Positions 47,641-58,370 are shown, counted from the stretch's first letter. The stretch is 64,000 nt of DNA from Roseovarius sp. 217 (GCF_000152845.1 NZ_CH902584.1:3451562-3515561), one strand, 5' to 3'. The notes: generated by a model not told the origin, from the sequence alone. Made by a program: numbers and translations.

Positions 47641-47655
47641 GTTCGCCTCTTGTTC
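47641..47655. promoter_or_regulatory. Alphaproteobacterial LexA (SOS) box of recA
   Basis: GTTC-GCCTCTT-GTTC is an exact match to the direct-repeat SOS operator GTTC-N7-GTTC known in alphaproteobacteria. It covers the predicted recA transcription start (near 47655) and lies 52 bases from the start codon. Confidence 0.88.
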
Positions 47656-47661
47656 CCGCAT

Positions 47662-47690
47662 CTTATGAGGACAAAGAGAGAACATTTCAA
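47662..47690 (-). promoter_or_regulatory. recA promoter
   Basis: On the minus strand TTGAAA (47690-47685), 17 bases, CATAAG (47667-47662). Five and four of six consensus bases match. Position relative to the LexA box fits repression by blocking the start. Confidence 0.6.
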
Positions 47691-47780
47691 GAAAATTCTG
47701 GTGACTCCACTTTCCCGCACAACAATTAACAAGTAGTTTAAGCGGATCTAAATTGTCGGAACGGACCCCAAGAGGCGCAT

Positions 47781-48428
47781 ATGCTGGTTTTTTCCAAAGC
47801 AAGGCTGGTGCTCTTGTCGGTGCCCAAGACCGGAAGCACCGCCTATGAAGCGGCGCTCGCTCCTCTGGCCGCGATCGTCGTGTCAGCCCCGCCCGAGCTC
47901 AAACACGCGCCCGTGTTTCGCTACAATCGATTCTTTCGCCCGATGATCGACCGCTTTTTCGAAGGCAGCTTTGACGTCGCCGCAGTCATGCGCCAACCGC
48001 TGGACTGGCTCGGAAGCTGGTATCGCTATCGCCAACGGCCCGAAATGACAGGCCATCCCAATAGCACCCAAGGGCTCTCCTTTGACGACTTTGTTACCGC
48101 TTATTGCTCCGGCGATCAGCCCGATTTCGCGCGCGTCGGCAGCCAGGCCAAATTTCTGGAACCACAGCGCAACGGTGCTTGTGTCACACATCTCTTCCGC
48201 TACGAGGACCAATCGGGTCTGCGCCACTTTCTTGATACGCGGCTGGGCACAAGCATTGCACCCCAGACCCTCAATCTCTCTCCAAAAGTGCCGCTATCGC
48301 TGGCTCCTGACATTGAGGCACGGTTGCGCCGCAAATTTTCTGAGGATTTCTCACTTTGGGACGGGATTGGCTCAGCCGGAGCCTATACGCCGATGCGTGC
48401 CAGATCAAAGCCGGATACGCCCGCCTGA
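47781..48428 (+). CDS. Sulfotransferase-like protein
   Basis: A 215-aa protein with the nucleotide-binding start of sulfotransferases: LVLLSVPKTGSTAYEAAL resembles the 5'-phosphosulfate loop, and AAVMRQPLDWLGSWYRYR resembles the 3'-phosphate motif with its Arg and Ser. The donor in this family is PAPS; the acceptor is not known. AGAGG lies before the ATG at 47781. It is divergent from recA and convergent with cckA. It could be a member of the branch with glycan or lipid acceptors. Confidence 0.75.
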   Translation: MLVFSKARLVLLSVPKTGSTAYEAALAPLAAIVVSAPPELKHAPVFRYNRFFRPMIDRFFEGSFDVAAVMRQPLDWLGSWYRYRQRPEMTGHPNSTQGLSFDDFVTAYCSGDQPDFARVGSQAKFLEPQRNGACVTHLFRYEDQSGLRHFLDTRLGTSIAPQTLNLSPKVPLSLAPDIEARLRRKFSEDFSLWDGIGSAGAYTPMRARSKPDTPA

Positions 48429-48506
48429 CGCCCGTCTGACTCCCGCCGTCGCCCCAACTTCTTCGGTTGGTCTGCGCCTGGTCCAACAAGAGCGAGACGC
48501 GCTCAC

Positions 48507-50804
48507 TCAGATCATTTGGCGCAGCACGATTTCCGTCAGCTCATTGAGAGAGAACGGTTTCGGCAGAAAGACGGAATTGGGAATGCGCGCCTGGGTGTCA
48601 CCAAAGGTTTCCTCAGCATAGCCGGACATAAAGACAACGCGCGCCTTTGGCCGTGACGTCAAAGCACGGCGCACCCAGCCCGGTCCGTCAATCCCGGGCA
48701 TAACCACATCGGTCACAAACACATCCACATGCAGGGTCGCATCCTCGAGAATCTCGAGCGCATCTTCGGCGGATTCGGCCTCCATCACCGTGAAACCGCG
48801 CAATTGTAACGCCCGGCTGGCAAAGGCGCGTACCGGGGCCTCATCCTCAACCAACAGAACCACGCCGCTGCCTTGCGACTCGGACGCCAACGGCAGAGAG
48901 GATTGCATCACAACCTTTTCCGCGCCCACATGTGCCGGAAAGAGCAGTTGAAAACAGGTGCCCTCCCCCTGCTTGCGATCAACAAAGATAAACCCTCCTG
49001 TTTGCTTCACGATGCCATAGGCCGTAGACAAACCGAGGCCCGTCCCCTCTCCGGTGCGTTTCGTGGTAAAAAAAGGTTCAAACACCTTTTGCAACTTGTC
49101 CGGGGCAATGCCGACCCCTGCATCACTGACCCGAACAGACACATAGCTTCCTGGCAACACCACCGCCCGGTCCCGCATCATCGGTTCAGTCAGCACCAAA
49201 TTCTGAGTAACAATCCGAATTTCGCCCCCCATTGGCATCGCATCACGCGAATTGACGACCAAGTTCATTAAGACCTGTTCCAATTGCCGCTTGTCTGCGC
49301 GAATCGGCGACAAGGTCGGATCATGGCTGAGCGAGAGTGATACCTTTTCCCCCACCAATCGGTTGAGCAGATGCGTGAGATCCGACAAGGTATCGCGCAG
49401 GTCGATCACCTGCGGCCGCAGCGTCTGTTTGCGGGAATAGGCCAGCAATTGACTCACCAACGCCGCCGCGCGATTGGCATTCTGATTGACCTGCATGAGA
49501 TCGCTGTAATCCGGATCACCCTGATCATGGCGTAGGAGCAACAGGTCACAATGCCCGGAAATAGCCGTCAAAAGATTGTTGAAATCATGCGCGATGCCGC
49601 CGGCGAGTTGCCCAATTGCCTGCATTTTCTGACTCTGGACAAACTGCGCCTCGAGCGATTTCAAGGCCGTCGCGTCAGTCAACACCGCAATCAGCACCAC
49701 CGCACCGGCATCCATCGCCCGGTTCAGCGTCACCTGCACGAACATCTCTCGATCGTCGCGCCGAACCCTCAAAAACTCGGAATGAACAGTGCCGCGTCCC
49801 GTCGCCACATCACTCAGCCAATCCGTGATCGACCGGCCCAAGCCCTCCAACATATCGCTCAGGGCAAGCCCAGCAACGCTCTCGACCCCCAATACCTCTC
49901 GGGCTGGTCGGTTGGACAACTGGATCGCGCCATCTGCAGCCAGTTTCAAAAGGGGCACCGGCAATTCGTCAAAGAACGCCCAGCCATCCGGTGGCCGCTC
50001 TGGCCCCTGCACGCCGGGCAACAGGAACACCTCTCGCCGCCCGGCCATGCCTTCGCGTTCGACCACAAGACAGGGCACCGGCCCGTCCGGCGTCGCGATG
50101 TCATTGATCTGTCCAGACTTCAGAGGCAGGTTTCCGCAAATCCGGCTGAGCGCGCGCGCCCGTTCTCCGACCAGATCACGAGCGGCAGAGTTCATGTAGA
50201 GGACGGCATCGTTGCGCCCCACCGTCAGCATCGGCAATGGATGCGCCTCTGACTCTCGGGGGGCATGATCCGCCGATCTCTCGATTCGCCACAGGAAATG
50301 CGACTCGCCGCTGCGGTGCACACTGATCCGCACATGTCCCGCGCGCGTCACAAGATCCTCGACCGCAGCCCCCTTGGCCAGAGCGCGGGTTTCCATCCGA
50401 AAAAGAATGGCCCCCGGATTTGCCAAAATTTGTCGCAAGGCGCTCGTCAGCGTCGTTGCCCGCTCCGCATCCAATGTCCGGCGCGCCGCGGCATTGACGT
50501 AAAGCAGACGCCCCTCAACCTCTGCCAGAACCGAGGGCACCGGGTCTGCCTCCAGCATCAGCGCCGCTTGATCTGAGGTATCACGCCGATGCCCCTGTGC
50601 ATGTCGGTTGATCATCACAACCCAAAGCGCCGCGAGACCCAAGGTTGCGCCGACCAGCCACAAGAGCCATTGCGCCTGCCCCCGCGGGACAATGAGAGCA
50701 GTCGCCCCAAAAAGAACCGCCGCCAACATCATGAAACCTGCACGCGGCCCAAGCCGCTGAGCGGCCTGATGAAACGGACCACCCGAATAGGGGATGAACG
50801 CCAC
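48507..50804 (-). CDS. cckA: Hybrid sensor histidine kinase CckA
   Basis: A 765-aa membrane-bound hybrid kinase. Two membrane helices (about 25-40 and 46-66) precede two or three PAS domains (about 85-380), the histidine kinase core (phospho-acceptor His406 in GGIAHDFNNLLTAISGH, ATP-binding domain to about 640) and a C-terminal receiver domain with phospho-acceptor Asp699 in FVTDVVMPGIDG. This order is the CckA type, which phosphorylates CtrA and CpdR through ChpT and controls cell cycle, motility and gene transfer agents in Rhodobacterales. It starts with GTG at 50804, with GAGGG seven bases upstream. Confidence 0.9.
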   Translation of the reverse strand: MAFIPYSGGPFHQAAQRLGPRAGFMMLAAVLFGATALIVPRGQAQWLLWLVGATLGLAALWVVMINRHAQGHRRDTSDQAALMLEADPVPSVLAEVEGRLLYVNAAARRTLDAERATTLTSALRQILANPGAILFRMETRALAKGAAVEDLVTRAGHVRISVHRSGESHFLWRIERSADHAPRESEAHPLPMLTVGRNDAVLYMNSAARDLVGERARALSRICGNLPLKSGQINDIATPDGPVPCLVVEREGMAGRREVFLLPGVQGPERPPDGWAFFDELPVPLLKLAADGAIQLSNRPAREVLGVESVAGLALSDMLEGLGRSITDWLSDVATGRGTVHSEFLRVRRDDREMFVQVTLNRAMDAGAVVLIAVLTDATALKSLEAQFVQSQKMQAIGQLAGGIAHDFNNLLTAISGHCDLLLLRHDQGDPDYSDLMQVNQNANRAAALVSQLLAYSRKQTLRPQVIDLRDTLSDLTHLLNRLVGEKVSLSLSHDPTLSPIRADKRQLEQVLMNLVVNSRDAMPMGGEIRIVTQNLVLTEPMMRDRAVVLPGSYVSVRVSDAGVGIAPDKLQKVFEPFFTTKRTGEGTGLGLSTAYGIVKQTGGFIFVDRKQGEGTCFQLLFPAHVGAEKVVMQSSLPLASESQGSGVVLLVEDEAPVRAFASRALQLRGFTVMEAESAEDALEILEDATLHVDVFVTDVVMPGIDGPGWVRRALTSRPKARVVFMSGYAEETFGDTQARIPNSVFLPKPFSLNELTEIVLRQMI

Positions 50805-50904
50805 GCCGGTCCCTCACTTTACAATTCTTCCACCTCTTTATCGGGTGAAAGCCTTAAGTGAGACTTAACGACGGGGCAGAAATCACGTCAAGGTTGCTCG
50901 AATT

Positions 50905-52056
50905 TTAACAATCACGCCGAAGTTGCGCGAGAAAGAATCCGTCCCCTTCGTCGGAAATCGGCCATTGCTGCATCCCAACGAGAGACCAGCCAGGATTATT
51001 ACTTGAATAACTCTCAATAATGAATTGATTTTCTTCATTTAATACCGAACACGTTGCATAGACCAACTGTCCTCCGACGGTCACAAGCGGCGCGGCATCC
51101 GCTAAAATCTGCGCCTGAATTTCTGTCAGCTCCGTCAGCCTGTCCGGCGTCAGCGCCCATTTTGCCTCGGGGGTGCGCCGCCACGTGCCGCTGCCAGAAC
51201 AGGGCGCATCGCAGAGAACCAGATCGAACCGCCCCTCGGGTCGATCAACGCACCGCACCTTGACGCCGGCACGTGCCGCCCGCGCGGGCAGGTCGCGCAT
51301 CCGCGAAGGTGCAGCGTCATGGGCGAAAAACGCAGCCTCGATCCGCGCCGCAAGGGCCAGAACCTTGCCTCCACCTCCGGCACAATAATCCAGAACACGG
51401 GTCCCTTCCGGCACCTCGACCGCGTCCATCGCCGCTTGACTGCTGCCATCCTGAAGCTCAATCCAGCCCTCGGAATAGCATTGTGATCCTGCTATTCTTC
51501 GCTCGCCTTCAATAACGTGCAGAGCACTCTGCGCAATCCCCACGGGCCGCGCGACAATGCCCTCATCCAGCAGTCGCGCTATGATCTCATCCCGCGCGGC
51601 ACGGCGCAAATTCACGCGGAGCATGATCGGTGCGCGCGTGCGAAGCGCGCGCGCTGCGGCCTCCGCGTCCGCCCCGAGCGACGCCTGAAACCGCTCCCAG
51701 AGCCACTCTGGCAGATCCCGCATCGCCGCGGCATCCGGTTCACCCAAAACACGCTCCGCCTCTGTCAAAGGCTCCGGCGCATGCCCATCTCCGGTAAATA
51801 AGTCATCAGGATCAATCCCTTGATCCCGTAGCGCCCCCAGCATCAAGGCGCGCCCCGTCTCACCGCCACCGCGCGCGGCGCAAGACTGCCAGCAGCGCAG
51901 CACCGAAAACACATGATCGCGCAGCGCCGCCCGATCCTTGGACCCGGCATAGCGCGCGCCCCGCGCCCAGTTTGTCAGCGCCTTTTCCGCAGGCTCGCCC
52001 GCGCAGATCCGGTCCAACACCTCGATGGCGGCGGCCACGCGCGCGCCGGGCGTCAC
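50905..52056 (-). CDS. RsmB/NOP-family RNA (cytosine-5) methyltransferase
   Basis: A 383-aa SAM-dependent RNA methyltransferase. The N-terminal part is an NusB-like helical domain; the C-terminal Rossmann domain has VLDYCAGGGGKVLALAARI for SAM, the catalytic LCDAPCSGSGTWRRTPE and the second cysteine in YATCSVLNEENQ. This fits 16S rRNA m5C967-type enzymes. It begins with GTG at 52056, with GAGGTG upstream. Two short stretches are markedly AT-rich for this genome (50980-51060 and 51470-51520). It follows guaB by 39 bases and may be in its operon. Confidence 0.88.
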   Translation of the reverse strand: MTPGARVAAAIEVLDRICAGEPAEKALTNWARGARYAGSKDRAALRDHVFSVLRCWQSCAARGGGETGRALMLGALRDQGIDPDDLFTGDGHAPEPLTEAERVLGEPDAAAMRDLPEWLWERFQASLGADAEAAARALRTRAPIMLRVNLRRAARDEIIARLLDEGIVARPVGIAQSALHVIEGERRIAGSQCYSEGWIELQDGSSQAAMDAVEVPEGTRVLDYCAGGGGKVLALAARIEAAFFAHDAAPSRMRDLPARAARAGVKVRCVDRPEGRFDLVLCDAPCSGSGTWRRTPEAKWALTPDRLTELTEIQAQILADAAPLVTVGGQLVYATCSVLNEENQFIIESYSSNNPGWSLVGMQQWPISDEGDGFFLAQLRRDC

Positions 52057-52095
52057 CGCATCACCTCAAGAACGCGACGCAACACGATGATAACC

Positions 52096-53622
<1,527 letters not shown>

Positions 53623-53871
53623 TTATTCCACAGGGTCGCGGCGGTGTCCCGGTTCAGGCACCGGGTCATGTCCACATTGCCCCCAGGGGTTGCAGCGCAG
53701 GATGCGCCATGCCGCCAGCGCACCCCCGCGCAACGCGCCGTGCTTTTCCAGCGCCTCGAGCGCATAGTGACTGCATGTCGGATGATAGCGGCAATGCCAG
53801 CCCACCCAGGGACTCAGGAGCAGACGATAGGCGCGAATGGGCAAGGCCAGCACATGCGCCAGCGGGCTCAT
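53623..53871 (-). CDS. yidD: Membrane protein insertion efficiency factor YidD
   Basis: An 82-aa protein with the YidD pattern: YRLLLSPWVGWHCRYHPTCS, HYALEALEKHGALRG and RCNPWGQCGHDPV, with the conserved Cys and His residues. The ATG at 53871 overlaps the rnpA stop (ATGA); an open extension upstream lies in rnpA. It is thought to aid YidC-dependent insertion. A yidC gene, which commonly follows, is not adjacent here. Confidence 0.93.
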   Translation of the reverse strand: MSPLAHVLALPIRAYRLLLSPWVGWHCRYHPTCSHYALEALEKHGALRGGALAAWRILRCNPWGQCGHDPVPEPGHRRDPVE

Positions 53872-54290
53872 CCCTGCCCCGCCAGCTTGCGCAGCGCATA
53901 GCAAAGATCACGTTTCAACGCCTCAAAGGGGCGCGTGGCCGTCTCGTCTGCGCGTCCGATCAGCACATAATCCCAACCAGACTTGCCTTCTGCGGCCAGC
54001 AGCTCCCGTGCCACGGCCCGGAGCCGCCGTTTGGCCCGGTTGCGCGCCACCGCATTGCCCACTTTCTTGGAACAGGTGAACCCCACCCGGATCGCCCCAT
54101 CGCCATCCCGTCGGTCGCGCCCCTGCACCATCATCGACCCGGTGCCTTGACGCTGCGCCCGCGCCGCTGCCAGAAAATCCGACCGTTTGCGCAACACGCT
54201 CATCTTGGACGAGGCCTTGACCCCCGGACATGACGAAACCGCCGGTGGCATCCTCCCTGCATCGCTGCGCGGGGCCTCCGGCGGTGTCAT
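53868..54290 (-). CDS. rnpA: Ribonuclease P protein component
   Basis: A 140-aa basic protein with the RNase P core: GFTCSKKVGNAVARNRAKRR, the RNR motif that binds RNase P RNA, then LRAVARELL and VLIGRADETATRPFEALKRD. It has an N-terminal extension of about 35 residues before LRKRSDFLAAARAQR, common in alphaproteobacteria. The start at 54290 is chosen for its ribosome site AAGG eight bases upstream; a GTG lies nine bases before. It follows rpmH by 22 bases, as in most bacteria. Confidence 0.94.
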   Translation of the reverse strand: MTPPEAPRSDAGRMPPAVSSCPGVKASSKMSVLRKRSDFLAAARAQRQGTGSMMVQGRDRRDGDGAIRVGFTCSKKVGNAVARNRAKRRLRAVARELLAAEGKSGWDYVLIGRADETATRPFEALKRDLCYALRKLAGQG

Positions 54291-54312
54291 TTTCGTCACC
54301 TTGCCTCAGCGC

Positions 54313-54447
54313 TTACGCGCAGAGAGACTTGCGGCCACGTGCGCGACGCGCATTCAGGATCTTGCGACCGGCCTTGGTGGCCATGCGCGCACGAAACCCG
54401 TGGCGATGCTTGCGAACGAGGTTCGAGGGTTGAAAGGTGCGTTTCAT
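54313..54447 (-). CDS. rpmH: 50S ribosomal protein L34
   Basis: A 44-aa highly basic protein: [18 protein letters not shown], then the [18 protein letters not shown] segment, a full match to L34 in length and sequence. It is read leftward from the ATG at 54447 to TAA at 54313. It is the first gene of the rpmH-rnpA-yidD unit and lies directly behind a good promoter. Confidence 0.98.
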   Translation of the reverse strand: MKRTFQPSNLVRKHRHGFRARMATKAGRKILNARRARGRKSLCA

Positions 54448-54518
54448 CGCTCCGTCTCCGACTTAATTGGCCGCGCAAATCAGGAATCGCGCCGCATTTA
54501 TGTGTATCCGAAGCCCGG

Positions 54519-54547
54519 TCTATAGAGGCCCCTATTTCACAAGTCAA
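54519..54547 (-). promoter_or_regulatory. Promoter of rpmH-rnpA-yidD
   Basis: On the minus strand TTGACT (54547-54542), 17 bases, TATAGA (54524-54519). Both hexamers match the sigma-70 consensus closely (five and four of six) with ideal spacing. The start should be near 54512, giving a leader of about 65 bases before rpmH. The rest of the 54448-54730 gap holds nothing else that I can identify; it must also contain the promoter of the divergent membrane protein gene. Confidence 0.75.
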
Positions 54548-54730
54548 ACCCCAGCCCCGGCTTTTGCAACAAAAACCTGCACGCCTGCGCAGTCAATGTT
54601 ACAAGTCGCTTGTATCACGCCAGTCATGCGACGCAAACCATCACCCTTGATCACCCCCGCGTGAGGCCACTGGCGCATGCACCTCGGACAGGGCACCTAG
54701 AACACAACCGTCCTGAAACAGAGCGAGACC

Positions 54731-55474
54731 ATGGATCAGAGCAGCCCTGAGACAAAATCGACCAAACCTTCCTCCTGGACGCGCCACGTGCCTTTGGCGA
54801 TCATTCTGATCATGGCGGTGGTGGGGTTTGTCACCTTGCGCGATTACCTCACCTTTGACACGCTGCGCGACAATCGCGAAGCGCTGATTGCCTATCGGGA
54901 TGCCAACATTGCGCTGATGGCACTGGCCTTCATCGCGATCTATTTCGTCATCGTGGCCTTTTCCCTGCCCGGTGCGGCGGTGGCCTCGGTCACGGGCGGC
55001 TTTCTCTTTGGCCTCGTGCTGGGCACCGGCTTTAATGTCATCGCCGCCTCGCTGGGTGCCTGCGCCATCTTTCTCGCGGCGCGCGCCGGGCTGGGCAAGA
55101 CCCTTGCCGCCAAAATCGAAACCTCCGACGGCACGCTCAAGCGCCTCAAGGAGGGGTTGCACAACAACGAAATCAGCGTCCTCTTTCTCATGCGCCTGGT
55201 GCCTGCGGTGCCGTTCTTCGTCGCCAATCTGCTGCCCGCGCTGGTTGGCGTCAAATTCGTCAACTTTGCCTTCACCACCGTGCTGGGCATCATTCCCGGC
55301 GCCATCGTCTTTACCTGGATCGGTGTGGGCTTGGGCGAAGTGTTCGACCGGGGCGGAACCCCCGATCTTTCCCTCTTGTGGGAACCCCAGATCATCGGAC
55401 CTATTCTTGGTCTATGCGCCCTTGCGGCGCTTCCCATGATCATCAAGGCCATTCGCGGCAAGAAGGAACTTTGA
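54731..55474 (+). CDS. TVP38/TMEM64-family (VTT domain) membrane protein
   Basis: A 247-aa inner-membrane protein with five or six helices. The VTT/SNARE-associated signature is seen in VAFSLPGAAVASVTGGFLFG and, later, in LMRLVPAVPFFVANLLPALVGV with the re-entrant Phe/Pro region. Related DedA and TMEM64 proteins act in lipid or ion handling, with no defined substrate here. The gene is two bases upstream of a flavin oxidoreductase gene on the same strand, a pairing that also occurs as fusion proteins in some bacteria. Confidence 0.88.
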   Translation: MDQSSPETKSTKPSSWTRHVPLAIILIMAVVGFVTLRDYLTFDTLRDNREALIAYRDANIALMALAFIAIYFVIVAFSLPGAAVASVTGGFLFGLVLGTGFNVIAASLGACAIFLAARAGLGKTLAAKIETSDGTLKRLKEGLHNNEISVLFLMRLVPAVPFFVANLLPALVGVKFVNFAFTTVLGIIPGAIVFTWIGVGLGEVFDRGGTPDLSLLWEPQIIGPILGLCALAALPMIIKAIRGKKEL

Positions 55475-55476
55475 AC

Positions 55477-56895
55477 ATGACACGATTGAAAACCGATCTG
55501 CTGGTCATTGGGGCTGGCTCGGGCGGATTATCCGTCGCAGCGGGGGCCGTGCGGATGGGCGCCAGCGTCATTATGCTCGAAGGTCACAAGATGGGCGGCG
55601 ACTGCCTCAACTTCGGCTGCGTGCCGTCCAAGGCGCTGATTGCCAGCGGCAAGGCGGCCTATGCCCAATCCCATGCCGTGCAATACGGCGTCGCGGATCA
55701 AACACCGCAAGCGGATTACGCCGCAGCCAAGGATCACGTGGCCGATGTGATCGCCCAGATTGAACCGGTCGATAGCCAAGACCGCTTCGAAGGCTTGGGC
55801 GTGCGCGTCATCCGTGACTATGGCGAATTCCTTTCCCCGACAGAGGTCAAGGCCGGCGAGCACATCATTACCGCCCGCCGCGTCGTCATCGCCACCGGCT
55901 CGTCCCCCCTTGTCCCCCCTATTCCGGGGCTCGACTCCGTGCCCTTTGAGACCAACGAAACGCTCTTTGATCTCCGAGAAAAGCCGGGGCATCTGCTGAT
56001 CGTCGGCGGCGGTCCGATCGGAATGGAAATGGCACAGGCCCATCGGCGCTTGGGGTGCGCCGTGACGGTGATCGAAGGTGCCAAGGTTCTTGGAAATGAC
56101 GATCCCGAAATGGCCGCTGTGGTGATCGACCAATTCCGGGCCGAAGGCATCGACATTGCCGAAGACGCCCTCGCTGCCGAAATTCGCGGCACTGCCGGGG
56201 CCATCGAGATCGAGACCAAGGACGGGCGCATTTTCAAAGGCACCCACCTGCTCATGGCGGTGGGCCGCAAGGCCAATACCCAACGCCTCAATCTTGAGGT
56301 TGCGGGAATCGAGACCACCAAACGCGGCATCAAGGTGGACGCCTCTCTGCGCACCACAAACAAACGCGTCTATGCCATAGGCGACGTCGCGGGCGGTCTG
56401 CAATTCACCCATGTGGCAGGGTATCACGCGGGTCTCATCATCCGTCAGGCGCTCTTGGGCCTGCCCGCCAAACAACGCACCGATCATATCCCTTGGGCCA
56501 GCTATACCGATCCTGAACTGGCGCAGGTCGGTCAGACCGAGGCGCAGGCGCGCAAAGAACACGGCGGCAACCTCGAGGTCGTGCGCTTTCATTACTCCCA
56601 TAACGACCGCGCCATCGCAGAACGCAAGACCGCCGGTCTGATCAAGGTCATGGTCGTGCGCGGACGTCCCGTCGGTGTTTCCATCGCAGGTGCGCAGGCG
56701 GGCGAGTTGATCAACCTCTGGGCGCTGGTGCTCGCGAACAAGCTCAAGATGAAACATGTGGCCAATATGGTCGCCCCCTACCCCACGATAGGCGAAATCA
56801 ACAAACGCGCCGCCGGGGCCTATTTTTCACCACGTCTATTTGACAGCGCAGGCGTGAAACGTATCGTCGGCTTCGTGCAACGCTGGCTGCCCTGA
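55477..56895 (+). CDS. FAD-dependent pyridine nucleotide disulfide oxidoreductase
   Basis: A 472-aa flavoprotein of the class I disulfide reductase family (lipoamide dehydrogenase/mercuric reductase type). FAD-binding GAGSGGLSVAAGA at residues 12-24, redox-active Cys43 and Cys48 in GGDCLNFGCVPSK, the NAD(P) loop VGGGPIGMEMA, and the FAD motif AIGDVAGG are complete. The C-terminal dimerisation domain has MKHVANMVAPYPTIGE-type residues where dihydrolipoamide dehydrogenase has the active-site His-Glu pair; here the His-Pro of that pair is not seen, so lipoamide is an unlikely substrate. Stop of the upstream gene is two bases away. Confidence 0.87.
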   Translation: MTRLKTDLLVIGAGSGGLSVAAGAVRMGASVIMLEGHKMGGDCLNFGCVPSKALIASGKAAYAQSHAVQYGVADQTPQADYAAAKDHVADVIAQIEPVDSQDRFEGLGVRVIRDYGEFLSPTEVKAGEHIITARRVVIATGSSPLVPPIPGLDSVPFETNETLFDLREKPGHLLIVGGGPIGMEMAQAHRRLGCAVTVIEGAKVLGNDDPEMAAVVIDQFRAEGIDIAEDALAAEIRGTAGAIEIETKDGRIFKGTHLLMAVGRKANTQRLNLEVAGIETTKRGIKVDASLRTTNKRVYAIGDVAGGLQFTHVAGYHAGLIIRQALLGLPAKQRTDHIPWASYTDPELAQVGQTEAQARKEHGGNLEVVRFHYSHNDRAIAERKTAGLIKVMVVRGRPVGVSIAGAQAGELINLWALVLANKLKMKHVANMVAPYPTIGEINKRAAGAYFSPRLFDSAGVKRIVGFVQRWLP

Positions 56896-56922
56896 TCGCA
56901 GCCATCCTCGGGAGGGGACATT

Positions 56923-58314
56923 TTGCTCAACTCACTTTCAGGACGCTTTCTGATCCTGACGGCCATCTTTGTGATGCTGGCCGAGGTGCTGATCTTTGTG
57001 CCCTCCATCGCACGCTTTCGCGAAGATTATCTGATGACCCGACTGGAGCGGGCGCAGATCGCCTCGCTCGTCCTGCTCGCCTCCGAAGAGGTGACACCCG
57101 ACTTGCAAGAAGAACTCCTGCGCAACGCCGAGGTGTTCAACGTTGTTCTGCGTCGCGATGATGCCCGACAACTCATGCTCTCGTCACCCGTCCCGCAACC
57201 CATCACAAAAACGTTCGATCTGCGGGATGCTCCCGCTTTTACCCTGATCCGTGACGCCATGTTGCGCCTCGCCACCCCCGACTCTCAAGTGATCCGCATC
57301 ATCGGTGAACCCGTTCGGATGGGCGGGCTGCTGATCGAAATCACCCTCGAGACCACCGGCCTGCGCGCCGCGATGATCGACTATGGGTTGCGTATCCTCT
57401 GGCTTTCGCTGGTCATTTCCATCTTTACCGCCGTTCTGCTCTTTCTGGCGGTGCGCGTCACGCTGGTCAAACCGATCAAACGCGTGGTCAGCACCATGCA
57501 GGCCTATGCCGCCTCCCCCGAAGATGCCCGGCTGGTGATCCGCCCCAGGTCGAGCGTCAAAGAACTGCGCGAGGCTGAGGAAACGCTGCAATCGCTGCAG
57601 ACCCAGCTCACCAGCGCGCTCAAACAAAAAGAGCACCTCGCCCAGCTTGGCGGTGCGATGGCCAAGGTCAATCACGACCTGCGCAATATCCTCACCTCCG
57701 CCCAGCTTTTTACCGATCGGATCGAGACCAGCGAAGATCCGACCGTCAAGCGCCTCGCCCCCAAACTGTTGAACTCCCTGACCCGCGCCGTGCATCTCTG
57801 CGAGGCGACCCTCGCTTATGGCAAGGCCGAAGAGCCCGGGCCGACCTTGGCCCGCCTGCATCTGGCGGATGTCGTGGCCGATGTGATCGACAGCGAACGC
57901 TTAGCCGCAGGCGAGGCCAATGTCAGCTTTGCCGAAGACGTTCCCAACACCTTAATCTTGCTGGCCGATGCCGAACAACTCTACCGGATCATCGGCAATC
58001 TCGTGCGCAATGCCCGTCAGGCCATCGTGAACAGCGGTCGCCCCGGCGAAATCAGCGTCATGGCCGATGAGGATGCAGGCGAATGGTATATCCGCGTCGC
58101 CGATACCGGCCCCGGCCTGCCCGCCCGCGCACGCGAACATCTGTTCAAGCCGTTTCAGGGCGGCACCACCAAGGGCGGCAGCGGCCTTGGTCTGACCATC
58201 GCCGCAGAGCTGGTGCGCGGTCACGGTGGCACCCTCACGCTCGAACGCAGCGACGAGACCGGCACTGCCTTTTGCATCACCTTTCCCAAGGGAAATTTCG
58301 ATCTCTCCGCCTGA
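56923..58314 (+). CDS. Membrane sensor histidine kinase
   Basis: A 463-aa kinase. Membrane helix about 8-27, a periplasmic sensor of about 120 residues, helix about 155-178, HAMP-like linker, a dimerisation helix with His251 in MAKVNHDLRNILTS, and an ATP-binding domain (NLVRNARQAIV as N box, VADTGPGLP as G1, GGSGLGLTIAAELV as G2). It starts with TTG at 56923, with GGAGGGG six bases upstream. There is no response regulator gene beside it, so the partner is unknown. It comes 27 bases after the oxidoreductase gene and may be read together with it. Confidence 0.87.
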   Translation: MLNSLSGRFLILTAIFVMLAEVLIFVPSIARFREDYLMTRLERAQIASLVLLASEEVTPDLQEELLRNAEVFNVVLRRDDARQLMLSSPVPQPITKTFDLRDAPAFTLIRDAMLRLATPDSQVIRIIGEPVRMGGLLIEITLETTGLRAAMIDYGLRILWLSLVISIFTAVLLFLAVRVTLVKPIKRVVSTMQAYAASPEDARLVIRPRSSVKELREAEETLQSLQTQLTSALKQKEHLAQLGGAMAKVNHDLRNILTSAQLFTDRIETSEDPTVKRLAPKLLNSLTRAVHLCEATLAYGKAEEPGPTLARLHLADVVADVIDSERLAAGEANVSFAEDVPNTLILLADAEQLYRIIGNLVRNARQAIVNSGRPGEISVMADEDAGEWYIRVADTGPGLPARAREHLFKPFQGGTTKGGSGLGLTIAAELVRGHGGTLTLERSDETGTAFCITFPKGNFDLSA

Positions 58315-58370
58315 TTTCTGCCAAAACGCCCTTGCAATGCTCTGCGCCAGAGTCTAATTGCTGCCTCCAC

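Noticed and set aside
55528-56757. A 409-codon minus-strand frame opposite the disulfide oxidoreductase
   Set aside because: Antisense to a gene with complete FAD and redox motifs.
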